Positions 1 to 6,399 of a stretch of DNA of 7,519 nucleotides are shown here, piece after piece (position 1 is the first letter of the stretch; the number at the start of each line of letters is the position of its first letter). Source of the stretch: Gammaproteobacteria bacterium (GTDB lineage Bacteria > Pseudomonadota > Gammaproteobacteria > S144-34); contig WGBS01000203.1 in the NCBI GenBank assembly GCA_015494165.1, positions 1-7,519 of the forward strand, in the 5' to 3' direction. The notes under the pieces are model-generated. The model did not search any database. It was given only the letters and a program-made list of their open reading frames with translations, and was not told the DNA's origin. The translations under genes were made by a program, and so were the position numbers.

Positions 1-716
1 ACCGCGGGCGCCTCACCCACGGCCGCGCGGCTGCTGAGGGCCTCATCTACGTGCAGAATCCCTCGAGCGTCGCCGCCGTGGAGGCGCTGGATCCGCGGCC
101 CGGCGAGGCGGTGCTGGACCTCTGCGCCGCACCTGGCGGCAAGACCCTGCTGCTCGCCGAGCGCGTGGGCGAGAGCGGGAAGGTTTCGGCGGTGGAGGCG
201 GTGCGCGCGCGCTTCCACCGCATGCGCGCCAACCTCGCCCGCCACGGCGCGGAGGGGCGCGTGCGCTGCTTCCTCGCTGACGGCACGCGCGTGTGGCGCA
301 GGGTTGAGGGCCGCTTCGACCGCGTGCTGGTGGACGCGCCGTGCTCGGCGGAGGCGCGCATCCGGCCCGGGGATCCGGCGACCTCGCGCCACTGGTCGCC
401 GCGCAAGGTCGCGGAGATGGCGCGCAAGCAGCGCCGGCTGCTGGAGGCCGGCCTGCGCTCGCTGCGCCCCGGCGGCGTGCTGGTCTACTGCACCTGCACC
501 TACGCCCCCGAGGAGAACGAGGCCGTCGTGGCATGGCTTCTCGCGCGCCACCCGGGCCTGGAGGTCGAGGCCGTGCGCGTGCCCGCGCCCCGCACCCGGC
601 AGGGGCTCGCCGCCTGGGACGGCGACACTTTCCCGGAGGCCGTCACGCGCGCGGTGCGCATCCTGCCCGAAGGGCCCTGGGAGGGCTTCTTCCTCTGCCG
701 CCTGCGCCGCCCCTGA
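1..716 (+). CDS. RsmB/RsmF/NOP2-Sun family RNA (cytosine-5) methyltransferase, 5'-truncated by window edge
   Basis: The C-terminal 237 residues of a SAM-dependent RNA m5C methyltransferase, a family that mostly modifies 16S rRNA or tRNA in the cytoplasm. The frame is open to the left edge from codon 3-5. The GTG at 51 lies inside the conserved IYVQNPSS segment, so it is internal and the true start is outside the window. Visible motifs are the SAM-binding VLDLCAAPGGKT loop (about 109-152), the motif IV catalytic-type Cys in VDAPCS (about 330-347), and the motif VI Cys in YCTCTYAPEENE (about 486-521). The end, EGFFLCRLRR, is the usual family ending (GFF-x-A/C-R). The residues after PCS read AEAR where the family usually has G-x-G. 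The subfamily (RsmB, RsmF or other) cannot be decided without the N-terminal domain. It is convergent with the ATPase gene, with 38 bp between stop codons. Confidence 0.9.
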   Translation, partial: RGRLTHGRAAAEGLIYVQNPSSVAAVEALDPRPGEAVLDLCAAPGGKTLLLAERVGESGKVSAVEAVRARFHRMRANLARHGAEGRVRCFLADGTRVWRRVEGRFDRVLVDAPCSAEARIRPGDPATSRHWSPRKVAEMARKQRRLLEAGLRSLRPGGVLVYCTCTYAPEENEAVVAWLLARHPGLEVEAVRVPAPRTRQGLAAWDGDTFPEAVTRAVRILPEGPWEGFFLCRLRRP

Positions 717-754
717 GCACGCCGGCCGCGGCGCCGCCCCCGTCCCGTCCCCTC

Positions 755-2017
755 CTACAGCACCATCCACCAAGGCGCCGCCAGCACCCTTTCGGCCAGC
801 CACGCGAGCTCCCGCCCGCCGTGCAGGAGCAGCGCGCCATGGACGCGCTCGCCGTGCTCGCGGCGGAAGGCGAGCAGCCCCGCGGCGTCGCGCAGGCGCG
901 GCCGCGTCGTGGCCTTGACCTCCACCGCGAGCGCCGCGCCCGAGCGCTCGACCACGAAGTCCACCTCCTCGCCGGTGACGGTGCGCCAGTAGGCGAGCTC
1001 CACCCGCTCCTCGTGCCCGCCCCGCCAGACCAGGAGGTCGTGCAGCACCAGGTTCTCGAGGTGGGGACCGTCGGGCCGGCCGGCTCCAGCGAGGTGGAGG
1101 GCAAGCCCGGTGTCCGCCCAGTAGATCTTGGGCGAGCGCACGAGGCGCTTGCGGCGGTTGGCGGCATACGCGGGCAGCCGCACCAGCAGGTAGGATGCCT
1201 CCAGAAGGTTCAGCCAGCGGTGGACCGTGGGCTGGGGCAGGCCGAGGGCGCGCCCCAGCGCGCTCTGGTTGAGCATCTGCCCCACCTGCAGGCAGACCGC
1301 GCGCATCAGCCGCCGGAAGTCCGGCAAGGAGCCGATCGCCGACAGCTCCAGCAGGTCGCGCTCGAGGTAGCTGCGCACGTAGCCCTCGAACCAGAGCCGC
1401 CTGTCGCTGGCGCTGCGCAGCTCCAAGGCCGGCACCGGGAAGCCGCCCCGGCGGGCGAGGTCCCGCCAGTCGCCGGGAGGGGCGTCGCGCCGGGCGAGGG
1501 CGTCGGGCCATGCCTGGGGCGGCTCGCGGAGGAGCAGGTCCCAGGCGCCTGCCCGGCCCTCGCCCAGCAGCTCCCCGCGGGCCATGGGCCACAGCGTCAG
1601 GTAGGCGGCGCGACCCGCCAGGGACTCGCTCACGCGCCGCATCAGGAGCAGGTTGGCCGAGCCCGTGAGCAGGAAGCGCCCGGGGCGACGGTCGCGGTCC
1701 ACGAGCCGCTTGACGGCGTGGAGGAGCTGCGGCGCCCGCTGCACCTCGTCCAGCGTAAGCTGCCGCCCGCCGCCCAGGAGGGCCTCGGGGTCGCTTCGCG
1801 CCAGCTCGAGGGCATCGAGGTCGTCCAGGGACACCATGCGGCGCCGGCCGGGCACCAGCCTCTCCACCAGCGTGGTCTTGCCCGTCTGCCGGGCGCCCGT
1901 GACGACCGTCACCGGCATCACGCGCAGGCTGCGCGCCAGCAGGCCCGCGGCGTGCCGCGGCAGCACGCCGCCCCCGGCGCCCGCTGCGCGCCGCTCAGGG
2001 ATTGCGCGCCGGACCAT
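755..2017 (-). CDS. AAA_14 ATPase with C-terminal DUF4143 domain
   Basis: A 420-residue P-loop ATPase of the AAA_14 + DUF4143 family. The family is abundant in bacteria and archaea, has no settled function, and is often found in accessory DNA. Order of parts: Walker A GARQTGKT (residues 41-48), Walker B LTLDEVQ (87-93), sensor-like LLTGSAN (116-122), the WFEGYVRSYLERDL block (209-222) typical of DUF4143, a winged-helix-like stretch around NQSALGRALGLPQPTVHRWL (250-269), and a C-terminal GEEVDFVV ... AVEVKAT region (349-370) resembling a PD-(D/E)xK nuclease core (D353, E366, K368). Length is normal for the family. I chose the ATG at 2017 because GGGGG lies 8 nt upstream. A GTG at 2038 lacks a ribosome site, and a GTG at 1966 directly precedes the conserved LPRH segment, so it remains possible. 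Twin palindromes lie about 80-120 bp upstream. It is co-directional with the lipid genes but functionally unrelated to them as far as can be seen. Confidence 0.9.
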   Translation of the reverse strand: MVRRAIPERRAAGAGGGVLPRHAAGLLARSLRVMPVTVVTGARQTGKTTLVERLVPGRRRMVSLDDLDALELARSDPEALLGGGRQLTLDEVQRAPQLLHAVKRLVDRDRRPGRFLLTGSANLLLMRRVSESLAGRAAYLTLWPMARGELLGEGRAGAWDLLLREPPQAWPDALARRDAPPGDWRDLARRGGFPVPALELRSASDRRLWFEGYVRSYLERDLLELSAIGSLPDFRRLMRAVCLQVGQMLNQSALGRALGLPQPTVHRWLNLLEASYLLVRLPAYAANRRKRLVRSPKIYWADTGLALHLAGAGRPDGPHLENLVLHDLLVWRGGHEERVELAYWRTVTGEEVDFVVERSGAALAVEVKATTRPRLRDAAGLLAFRREHGERVHGALLLHGGRELAWLAERVLAAPWWMVL

Positions 2018-2096
2018 CCGCGTAGCCCCCGCCGCCACCGGCCGCGTGGCCGCAGCAGTGACCCGCCGCAGCCACGCGCCCTGAGCGCTCTGCGTG

Positions 2097-2139
2097 TCTA
2101 TTCACGCCATGAATGATATCTATTCACACCGTGAATAGA
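2097..2139. promoter_or_regulatory. Two tandem palindromes, candidate operator of the DUF4143 ATPase gene
   Basis: An AT-richer island in very GC-rich DNA. Copy B (2119-2139) is a perfect inverted repeat, TCTATTCAC-ACC-GTGAATAGA, with 9-bp arms and a 3-bp centre. Copy A (2097-2117) begins with the same TCTATTCAC but its right arm is degenerate, keeping only the ATTCA/TGAAT core. The centres are 22 bp apart, about two helical turns, as expected for two protein dimers binding the same DNA face. No T-tract follows either repeat, so a rho-independent terminator is unlikely. Position, 80-120 bp before the ATPase start, suggests an operator. The operator role is inference. Copy B also contains the stop codon of the upstream acyl ligase/acyltransferase gene. 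Confidence 0.55.
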
Positions 2140-4984
2140 CAGAGGGAGCGAGGGAAGCGCGTGGGGCGAGGTCCGGCTCGCCGACGTGGGCGGCGAGGAC
2201 GGCGCGCACGCGCTCGCGCAGCCGCACGGCCGCCTCGAGGCCGTGGCCCTCGGGGTGCACCGGCGGCAGCACCGTCACCGTCACGGGCCCGCGGCGCGGC
2301 CGCCAGCTCGCCGAGCGCAGCAGCCTCCGCGTGCCGCGGATCGCCACCGGCACCACCGGCAGGCCCGCCTCGACGGCGGCGAGGAAGGCGCCGGTGCGGA
2401 AGGGCAGCAGGCCCGGCTGCGGGTAGAAGGTCCCCTCGGGAAAGAACACGAGCGCGCCCGCGCCCGCGCGCGCGCGGGCGGCGATGCGGCGCGCATCCGC
2501 CGCCGCGCGCGCGAGCCGGAAGCGCTCGACGTACTCCGTCCCGAGGCGGTCGAGGAAGAGGCGCGCGAAGGGGTTGCGGCGCAGCTCCGCCTTGGCGACG
2601 AAGCGCAGCGGCAGCGGCAGCGCCGTCACGAGCACGAAGGCGTCGGCGTAGGACTGATGGTTGGCGGCGATCACGCAGCGGCCGTCGCGGGGCAGGTGCT
2701 CGAGCCCGCGCACGCGAAGCGGGATGCCGGCGAGCAGGGCGTAGAGACGGCCCGCCGCGCGCAGCGCCGCCCACCGCCCGCGCCCGGCACGCCCCGGCAC
2801 CAGCGCCACCGCGGGCCACAGCGCCGCGGCGAAGAGGGCGAACAGAGCCCAGGCCCACGCCGCCCACAGCCAGCCGCCCGCCGCGTCCAGGCGCCGGGCC
2901 GCGAGCCGCAGCGCGGCCGCCGCGCGCATCCACGCCAGGCGCCCGCGCCGCGGGGCGCCCGAGGCGGGGACGCGCCCTTCTAGGTGCATGGCGCGGGCGG
3001 CGCCGCGGCGCACCTTGCCGCTCGAGGTCTTGGGCACCGCGTGCGGCGGCACCAGGACCACCTCCTCCGGCGGCAGCTCGCCGAGGGCGGCGACGGCCTC
3101 GCGGATGCGCGCCTCGAGCCCCGCGCGCGCCTGCGGCTCGCGCAGGGTGGTCTCGGCCATGACCACGAGGCGCTCGCCGCCCCCTTCGGGATCGGGCGCG
3201 GCGAAGGCGGCCACCCCGCCCGGGCGCACGCCCTCGAGCGCCTGCACGGCGTCCTCGATCTCCTGGGGATAGAGGTTGCGCCCGGCGCGGATGATGAGGT
3301 CCTTGACCCGCCCCGTGACGAACAGCTCGCCGTCGGCGAGGTAGCCCAGGTCGCCGGTCTCGAGCCACTCGCCGTCGAACAGCGCCCGTGTCGCCTCCGG
3401 GTTGCGCCAGTAGCCCGAGGTGGCCGAAGGGCCGCGGAACTGGATGCGGCCCTCGTGGCGCTCGGGGAGCTCGCGGCCCTCGGCGCCGACGATGCGGACC
3501 TGGTGGCCGGGCAGCGGGAAGCCGCAGCCGACGAAGCGCAGCGCCCCGGGCTCGTCCGGGGCCGCGGGCGCGGCGACGTGCTCGCGCTCGAAGGTCTCGC
3601 GCCGCACGGCGTCGACGCGCACCCCGCGCCCCGGCGGCGGGAAGCACAGGCCCACGCTGCTTTCGGCGAGCCCGTAGACCGGCATCATGGCCTCGGGGCG
3701 GAAGCCGTAGGGGCGCATGCGCGCCACGAAGCGCTCGACCGTGGCGGGGCTGACGGGCTCGGCGCCGTTGAAGGCGCAGCGCCACGAGGAGAGGTCGAGG
3801 CCCTCCAGGTCGCGCTCGCGCAGGCGCGTCGCGCACAGCGCGTAGCCGAAGTTCGGCGAGGCCGAGAGCGTGCCGCGGTGGCGCGAGACCGCCTCCAGCC
3901 AGCGCCGCGGGCGCGCCATGAAACGCAGCGGCGGCATGAGCACGAGCGGGGCGCCGTGGTAGAGGCTGCCGAGCCAGGCGCCGATCAGCCCCATGTCGTG
4001 GTAGAGCGGCAGCCAGCTCACGAAGCAGTCGTCGGGCGAGGCTCCTACGGCCTCCCCCATGGCACGGATGTTGGCCAGCAGGTTGGCGTGCGTGAGCACC
4101 ACGCCCTTGGGGTCGCCGGTGCTCCCCGAGGTGTACTGGAGGAAGGCGACGGCGGATCCGTCCGGCGCCGGTCGGCGCAGGCCCGCGGGATCGGCCGCCA
4201 CGGCCTCCGGGGCGACGACGCGCTCCAGCGCGGGCGCGGCCGCCCGCAGCACGCGCGCGAGCCGGCGCGCCTCCGGGAGCGTCACCAGCACCCGCGCGCC
4301 GCTGCTGGCGAGGATGCGCCCGTGGCGGCGCAGGTGCTCCTCGAGCTGCGAGACGCGCGCGGGCGGATAGAGCGGCACGGCGATGGCGCCGAGCACGAGC
4401 GCGCCTAGGAAGCACTCCAGGTAGGCCCGGCCCGTGGGCAGCATCAGCGCCACCGTCTCGCCGGGACCGACGCCGAGCGCCTGCAGGCCCGCGGCGCGGC
4501 GCAGCGCGCCCTCGAGCAGCGCGCCGTAGGCGATCGGCTGGGGCGTGTCGGTCTCGTAGAGATGGACGTGGACGCGGTCGGGCGTGCGCGCGGCGTGGTG
4601 CTCGAGGGCCTCGACGAGGGTGCGCGCGCGGACGGGCGCACCGGCACCGCCCCCCGCAGCGGGCGGCGCGGCCGGTGCGACCGCCGCGGCGGCCTCGTCT
4701 CCGGGCCCGGGCGCGGCGCGCGCCACCAGGCGCACGAGGTCGCGCACCGTCTCGGCCTGCAGGGCCTCGTCCGGCGGCGCGGCGCCGAGCGCCTCCTCGA
4801 GCCGCAGCATCAGCTCCACGCGCCCGAGGCTGTCGATGCCGAGGTCGCGGTCGATGCGGCTGTCGAGCGTCGCCTGCGCGCGGACGCCTCCGAGCTCGCG
4901 CGCGAGCGCGGCCACCACCTCGAGCACCGCCGCGGCCGCCTCGCGGCCCTCCGGCGCCGCGCCCGGCTCCGGCGCCGCGCTCAC
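2120..4984 (-). CDS. Acyl carrier domain - fatty acyl-AMP ligase - PlsC acyltransferase fusion protein
   Basis: A 954-residue three-part lipid enzyme. Residues about 15-90 form an acyl carrier domain with DLGIDSLGRVELM; Ser52 is the expected phosphopantetheine site. An Ala/Pro/Gly linker (about 91-118) follows. Residues about 120-670 are an adenylation domain with P-loop YTSGSTGDPKG (284-294), WLPLYHDMGL (324-333), ETGDLG (542-547), GRNLYPQEIE (568-577, characteristic of FAAL-type acyl-AMP ligases) and the C-terminal catalytic Lys657 in PKTSSGK. A hydrophobic segment (about 704-730) probably contacts or crosses the membrane. Residues about 745-935 are a PlsC/LPLAT acyltransferase with the HX4D motif (H776, D781), FFPEGT (847-852) and GLPVVPVAIRG (874-884). 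It likely activates a free fatty acid, loads its own carrier and acylates a glycerophospholipid-type acceptor. E. coli Aas joins the two catalytic domains in the opposite order. The GTG start overlaps the HAD stop codon (GTGA). The last residues (VYSRCE) are encoded by the palindrome downstream. Confidence 0.92.
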   Translation of the reverse strand: MSAAPEPGAAPEGREAAAAVLEVVAALARELGGVRAQATLDSRIDRDLGIDSLGRVELMLRLEEALGAAPPDEALQAETVRDLVRLVARAAPGPGDEAAAAVAPAAPPAAGGGAGAPVRARTLVEALEHHAARTPDRVHVHLYETDTPQPIAYGALLEGALRRAAGLQALGVGPGETVALMLPTGRAYLECFLGALVLGAIAVPLYPPARVSQLEEHLRRHGRILASSGARVLVTLPEARRLARVLRAAAPALERVVAPEAVAADPAGLRRPAPDGSAVAFLQYTSGSTGDPKGVVLTHANLLANIRAMGEAVGASPDDCFVSWLPLYHDMGLIGAWLGSLYHGAPLVLMPPLRFMARPRRWLEAVSRHRGTLSASPNFGYALCATRLRERDLEGLDLSSWRCAFNGAEPVSPATVERFVARMRPYGFRPEAMMPVYGLAESSVGLCFPPPGRGVRVDAVRRETFEREHVAAPAAPDEPGALRFVGCGFPLPGHQVRIVGAEGRELPERHEGRIQFRGPSATSGYWRNPEATRALFDGEWLETGDLGYLADGELFVTGRVKDLIIRAGRNLYPQEIEDAVQALEGVRPGGVAAFAAPDPEGGGERLVVMAETTLREPQARAGLEARIREAVAALGELPPEEVVLVPPHAVPKTSSGKVRRGAARAMHLEGRVPASGAPRRGRLAWMRAAAALRLAARRLDAAGGWLWAAWAWALFALFAAALWPAVALVPGRAGRGRWAALRAAGRLYALLAGIPLRVRGLEHLPRDGRCVIAANHQSYADAFVLVTALPLPLRFVAKAELRRNPFARLFLDRLGTEYVERFRLARAAADARRIAARARAGAGALVFFPEGTFYPQPGLLPFRTGAFLAAVEAGLPVVPVAIRGTRRLLRSASWRPRRGPVTVTVLPPVHPEGHGLEAAVRLRERVRAVLAAHVGEPDLAPRASLAPSVYSRCE

Positions 4985-5754
4985 GGCCCGCTCCCCGCGG
5001 CGAGCACGAGCTCCACGGCGGCGGCGAGGTTTTCGGCCACCGGCGTGCCCCGCGGCAGCCGCCCCTCGTCGCCGGGGAGGTACTTGCCCGTGCGCACGAG
5101 CAGCGCCTGCAGCCCCGCCCCGAGCGCGCCGAGCACGTCCGCCTCCACGTCGTCGCCGATCATGAGGCAGCGTGCGGGCGCCACACCGAGGTCCGCGCAG
5201 GCGGCGTGGAAGAAGGCCGGTGCCGGCTTGCCCACGATCTCCGCCTCCACGCCCGCGGCGTACTCCAATGCCGCCACGAAGGGGCCGGCGTCTAGCGAGA
5301 GCCCGTCGGGCTCGCGGAAGTAGCGGTTGCGCCCCACGGCGAGCAGCGGCGCGCCCTCGACGAGCAGCCGGAAAGCACGGTTGAGGGTGGCGTAGGTGAA
5401 GGCCTCGCCCGCGTCGCCGACGAACACCGCATCGGGCGGCTCCGTGGGCACGCCGGCGAACTCCGGGCGCAGGCCCGGGTGGATGAGCAGGAAGGGCCGC
5501 AGGCCGCACGCGCGGATGCGCGCGAGCGCCGCGCGCGGGGCGGTGAAGATCTCGGCCTCGTCGACCGCGAAGCCCATGCGGGCGAGGCGGGCCGCCACGT
5601 CCGCGCGCGTGCTGCGCGAGGTGTTGGTGACATAGCGCACGGGCACGCCCGCCGCGCGCAGGCGCGCGAGCGCCTCGCGCGCCCCCGGGAGCGGGGCGTC
5701 GCCCACGTAGAGCACGCCGCTCAGGTCGAGCAGCACCGCCTCCACGCCTTTCAT
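4981..5754 (-). CDS. HAD-superfamily IIA phosphatase, LHPP/NagD-like
   Basis: A 257-residue haloacid dehalogenase-type phosphatase, predicted cytoplasmic, using the aspartyl-phosphate mechanism. Motif I is LLDLSGVLY (residues 8-16, nucleophile D10). As in the LHPP group, the usual second Asp of DxD is replaced by Ser. Motif II is TNTS (43-46), motif III Lys is K176 in VGKPAP, and motif IV is IGDDVEADV (199-207). The region between motifs II and III is a C2-type cap. Length fits the HAD-IIA family (about 250-270). The ATG start at 5754 is preceded by a G-rich stretch; MKGVEAVLLDLSG aligns directly with the family N-terminus, so the start is secure. The gene overlaps the ACP-FAAL-PlsC fusion gene by 4 bp, implying translational coupling and perhaps a phosphorylated lipid precursor as substrate. 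That last link is inference; the family is also known for phosphohistidine, pyrophosphate and sugar-phosphate substrates. Confidence 0.9.
   Translation of the reverse strand: MKGVEAVLLDLSGVLYVGDAPLPGAREALARLRAAGVPVRYVTNTSRSTRADVAARLARMGFAVDEAEIFTAPRAALARIRACGLRPFLLIHPGLRPEFAGVPTEPPDAVFVGDAGEAFTYATLNRAFRLLVEGAPLLAVGRNRYFREPDGLSLDAGPFVAALEYAAGVEAEIVGKPAPAFFHAACADLGVAPARCLMIGDDVEADVLGALGAGLQALLVRTGKYLPGDEGRLPRGTPVAENLAAAVELVLAAGSGP
4985..4996 (-). promoter_or_regulatory. Ribosome binding site deciding the GTG start of the fusion gene
   Basis: On the minus strand GGGGAG (4996-4991) lies 6 nt before the GTG at 4984, inside the 3' end of the HAD gene. It supports the GTGA overlapping start over the much longer open frame that extends upstream to 5509, which is only the antisense-rich GC shadow of the HAD gene. 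Confidence 0.6.
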
Positions 5755-5791
5755 GCCCCCAGCCTACAACGGTCGGCCGCCGGGAGGGAGT

Positions 5792-5840
5792 GGACGGTGT
5801 ACGGTAGACAGCGGACGGTGGATGACGGACAGTGAACGGG
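5792..5840 (+). repeat. Degenerate 7-bp tandem array, plus orientation (7 units)
   Basis: Seven contiguous heptamers can be read: GGACGGT, GTACGGT, AGACAGC, GGACGGT, GGATGAC, GGACAGT, GAACGGG. The consensus is close to GGACGGT, with the ACGGT/ACAGT core best kept. The array lies in the divergent gap between the HAD gene and yjbQ and is not part of either reading frame. Function is unknown. It pairs with an inverted array at 5863-5890. Confidence 0.7.
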
Positions 5841-5862
5841 TGGCGCCAGCCGTCACAGGCTC

Positions 5863-5890
5863 ACTGTCAACCGTTGACCGTTTACTGTGG
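5863..5890 (-). repeat. Degenerate 7-bp tandem array, minus orientation (4 units)
   Basis: Read on the minus strand, four contiguous heptamers appear: CCACAGT, AAACGGT, CAACGGT, TGACAGT, with the core NNAC(G/A)GT shared with the plus-orientation array at 5792-5840. The two arrays face each other around a 22-bp spacer with the 8-bp palindrome TGGCGCCA (5841-5848). GACAGTGA (5828-5835) is exactly complementary to TCACTGTC (5861-5868), so a hairpin or cruciform with an 8-bp stem is possible. The array ends 35 bp before the yjbQ start, so it may lie in its leader or promoter. Confidence 0.65.
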
Positions 5891-5925
5891 TCCCCTTGTC
5901 CACCCCTACCGCGAAGCAGGCTGCC

Positions 5926-6366
5926 ATGATCATCCGCCAGGAGACGCTCACGGTCCGCACGCGCGGGCGCGGGACCTACGACGTGACGGGCGAGGTGGCG
6001 CGGGTGGCGGCTGCGTCCGGCGTGGCCACGGGCCTGTGCCACGTCTTCTGCCGCCACACGAGCGCCTCGCTCATGCTGTGCGAGAACGCCGACCCGGACG
6101 TGCGGCGCGACCTCGAGGCCTTCATGGCGCGGCTGGTGCCGGACGGCGACCCGCTCTTCCGCCACACCCTCGAGGGCCCGGACGACATGCCCGCCCACGT
6201 GCGCACGGTGCTCACCGCGAGCGGGCTCACCGTCCCGGTCACGGATGGGCGCCTGGCGCTCGGCACCTGGCAGGGAATCTACCTCTGGGAGCACCGGGCG
6301 GCGCCCCACCGCCGCACGCTGGTCGTCACCGTGCAGGGGAGCGCCGAGGCGGGCGGCGGGCCGTGA
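5926..6366 (+). CDS. yjbQ: YjbQ family protein (UPF0047), secondary thiamine-phosphate synthase-like
   Basis: A complete 146-residue single-domain YjbQ protein. Family hallmarks are present in order: FCRHTSASLM (residues 41-50, with H44), LCENADPDVRRDL (51-63), FRHTLEGPDDMPAH (78-91, with H80 and H91), and LGTWQGIYLWEHR (112-124). The conserved His residues form the putative metal/active site. Members are annotated as secondary thiamine-phosphate synthases because some support weak thiamine-phosphate synthesis, but their physiological role is unsettled. The ATG at 5926 is preceded by GCAGG five bases upstream and starts exactly where family members start. An in-frame GTG at 5887 would add 13 unconserved residues and run into the heptamer array, so I rejected it. 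The gene appears monocistronic: divergent from the HAD gene and convergent with the DUF523-DUF1722 gene. Confidence 0.93.
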   Translation: MIIRQETLTVRTRGRGTYDVTGEVARVAAASGVATGLCHVFCRHTSASLMLCENADPDVRRDLEAFMARLVPDGDPLFRHTLEGPDDMPAHVRTVLTASGLTVPVTDGRLALGTWQGIYLWEHRAAPHRRTLVVTVQGSAEAGGGP

Positions 6367-6388
6367 GGCACGGGTGACGGTGCGTGCC
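6367..6388. terminator. Weak inverted repeat between convergent genes, possible shared terminator
   Basis: GGCACG (6367-6372) and CGTGCC (6383-6388) are perfect inverted arms around a 10-nt loop, directly after the yjbQ stop and 12 bp from the stop of the convergent gene. There is no T-tract on either strand, so this is only a candidate; GC-rich genomes contain many such short matches by chance. Confidence 0.25.
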
Positions 6389-6399
6389 CGCAGCGCCCG

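Noticed and set aside
717..754. GC-rich short palindromes between the convergent methyltransferase and ATPase genes as a terminator
   Set aside because: GGCCGCGGCGCC-type self-complementarity is common by chance here, arms are short and no T-tract follows on either strand.
341..2116. A 591-codon plus-strand open frame across the end of the methyltransferase gene and the whole ATPase gene
   Set aside because: It is antisense to a protein with clear Walker and DUF4143 motifs; its own translation is low-complexity Ala/Arg/Pro/His without any recognisable domain. Long antisense frames are expected at this GC content.
2454..2512. Alternating GCGCGC tracts that could form Z-DNA or a hairpin
   Set aside because: They encode the Ala/Arg-rich part of the PlsC domain (ARRIAARARAGAGA) and are explained by codon bias; similar tracts occur elsewhere, for example near 6840-6865.
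2984..4408. A 474-codon plus-strand open frame opposite the adenylation domain
   Set aside because: Composition is the mirror of the ligase codons and no family motif is seen; treated as a GC shadow.
4985..5509. N-terminal extension of the acyl ligase fusion by 175 codons upstream of the GTG at 4984
   Set aside because: The extension overlaps the well-supported HAD gene in another frame, is Arg/Ala-rich with no domain, and a good ribosome site precedes the GTG at 4984.
5792..5890. CRISPR array
   Set aside because: The repeat unit is 7 bp with no spacers between units and no cas genes nearby.
5755..5925. Sigma-70 promoters for the divergent HAD and yjbQ genes
   Set aside because: Both must have promoters in or near this region, but no -35/-10 pair with acceptable match and spacing could be picked out by eye.
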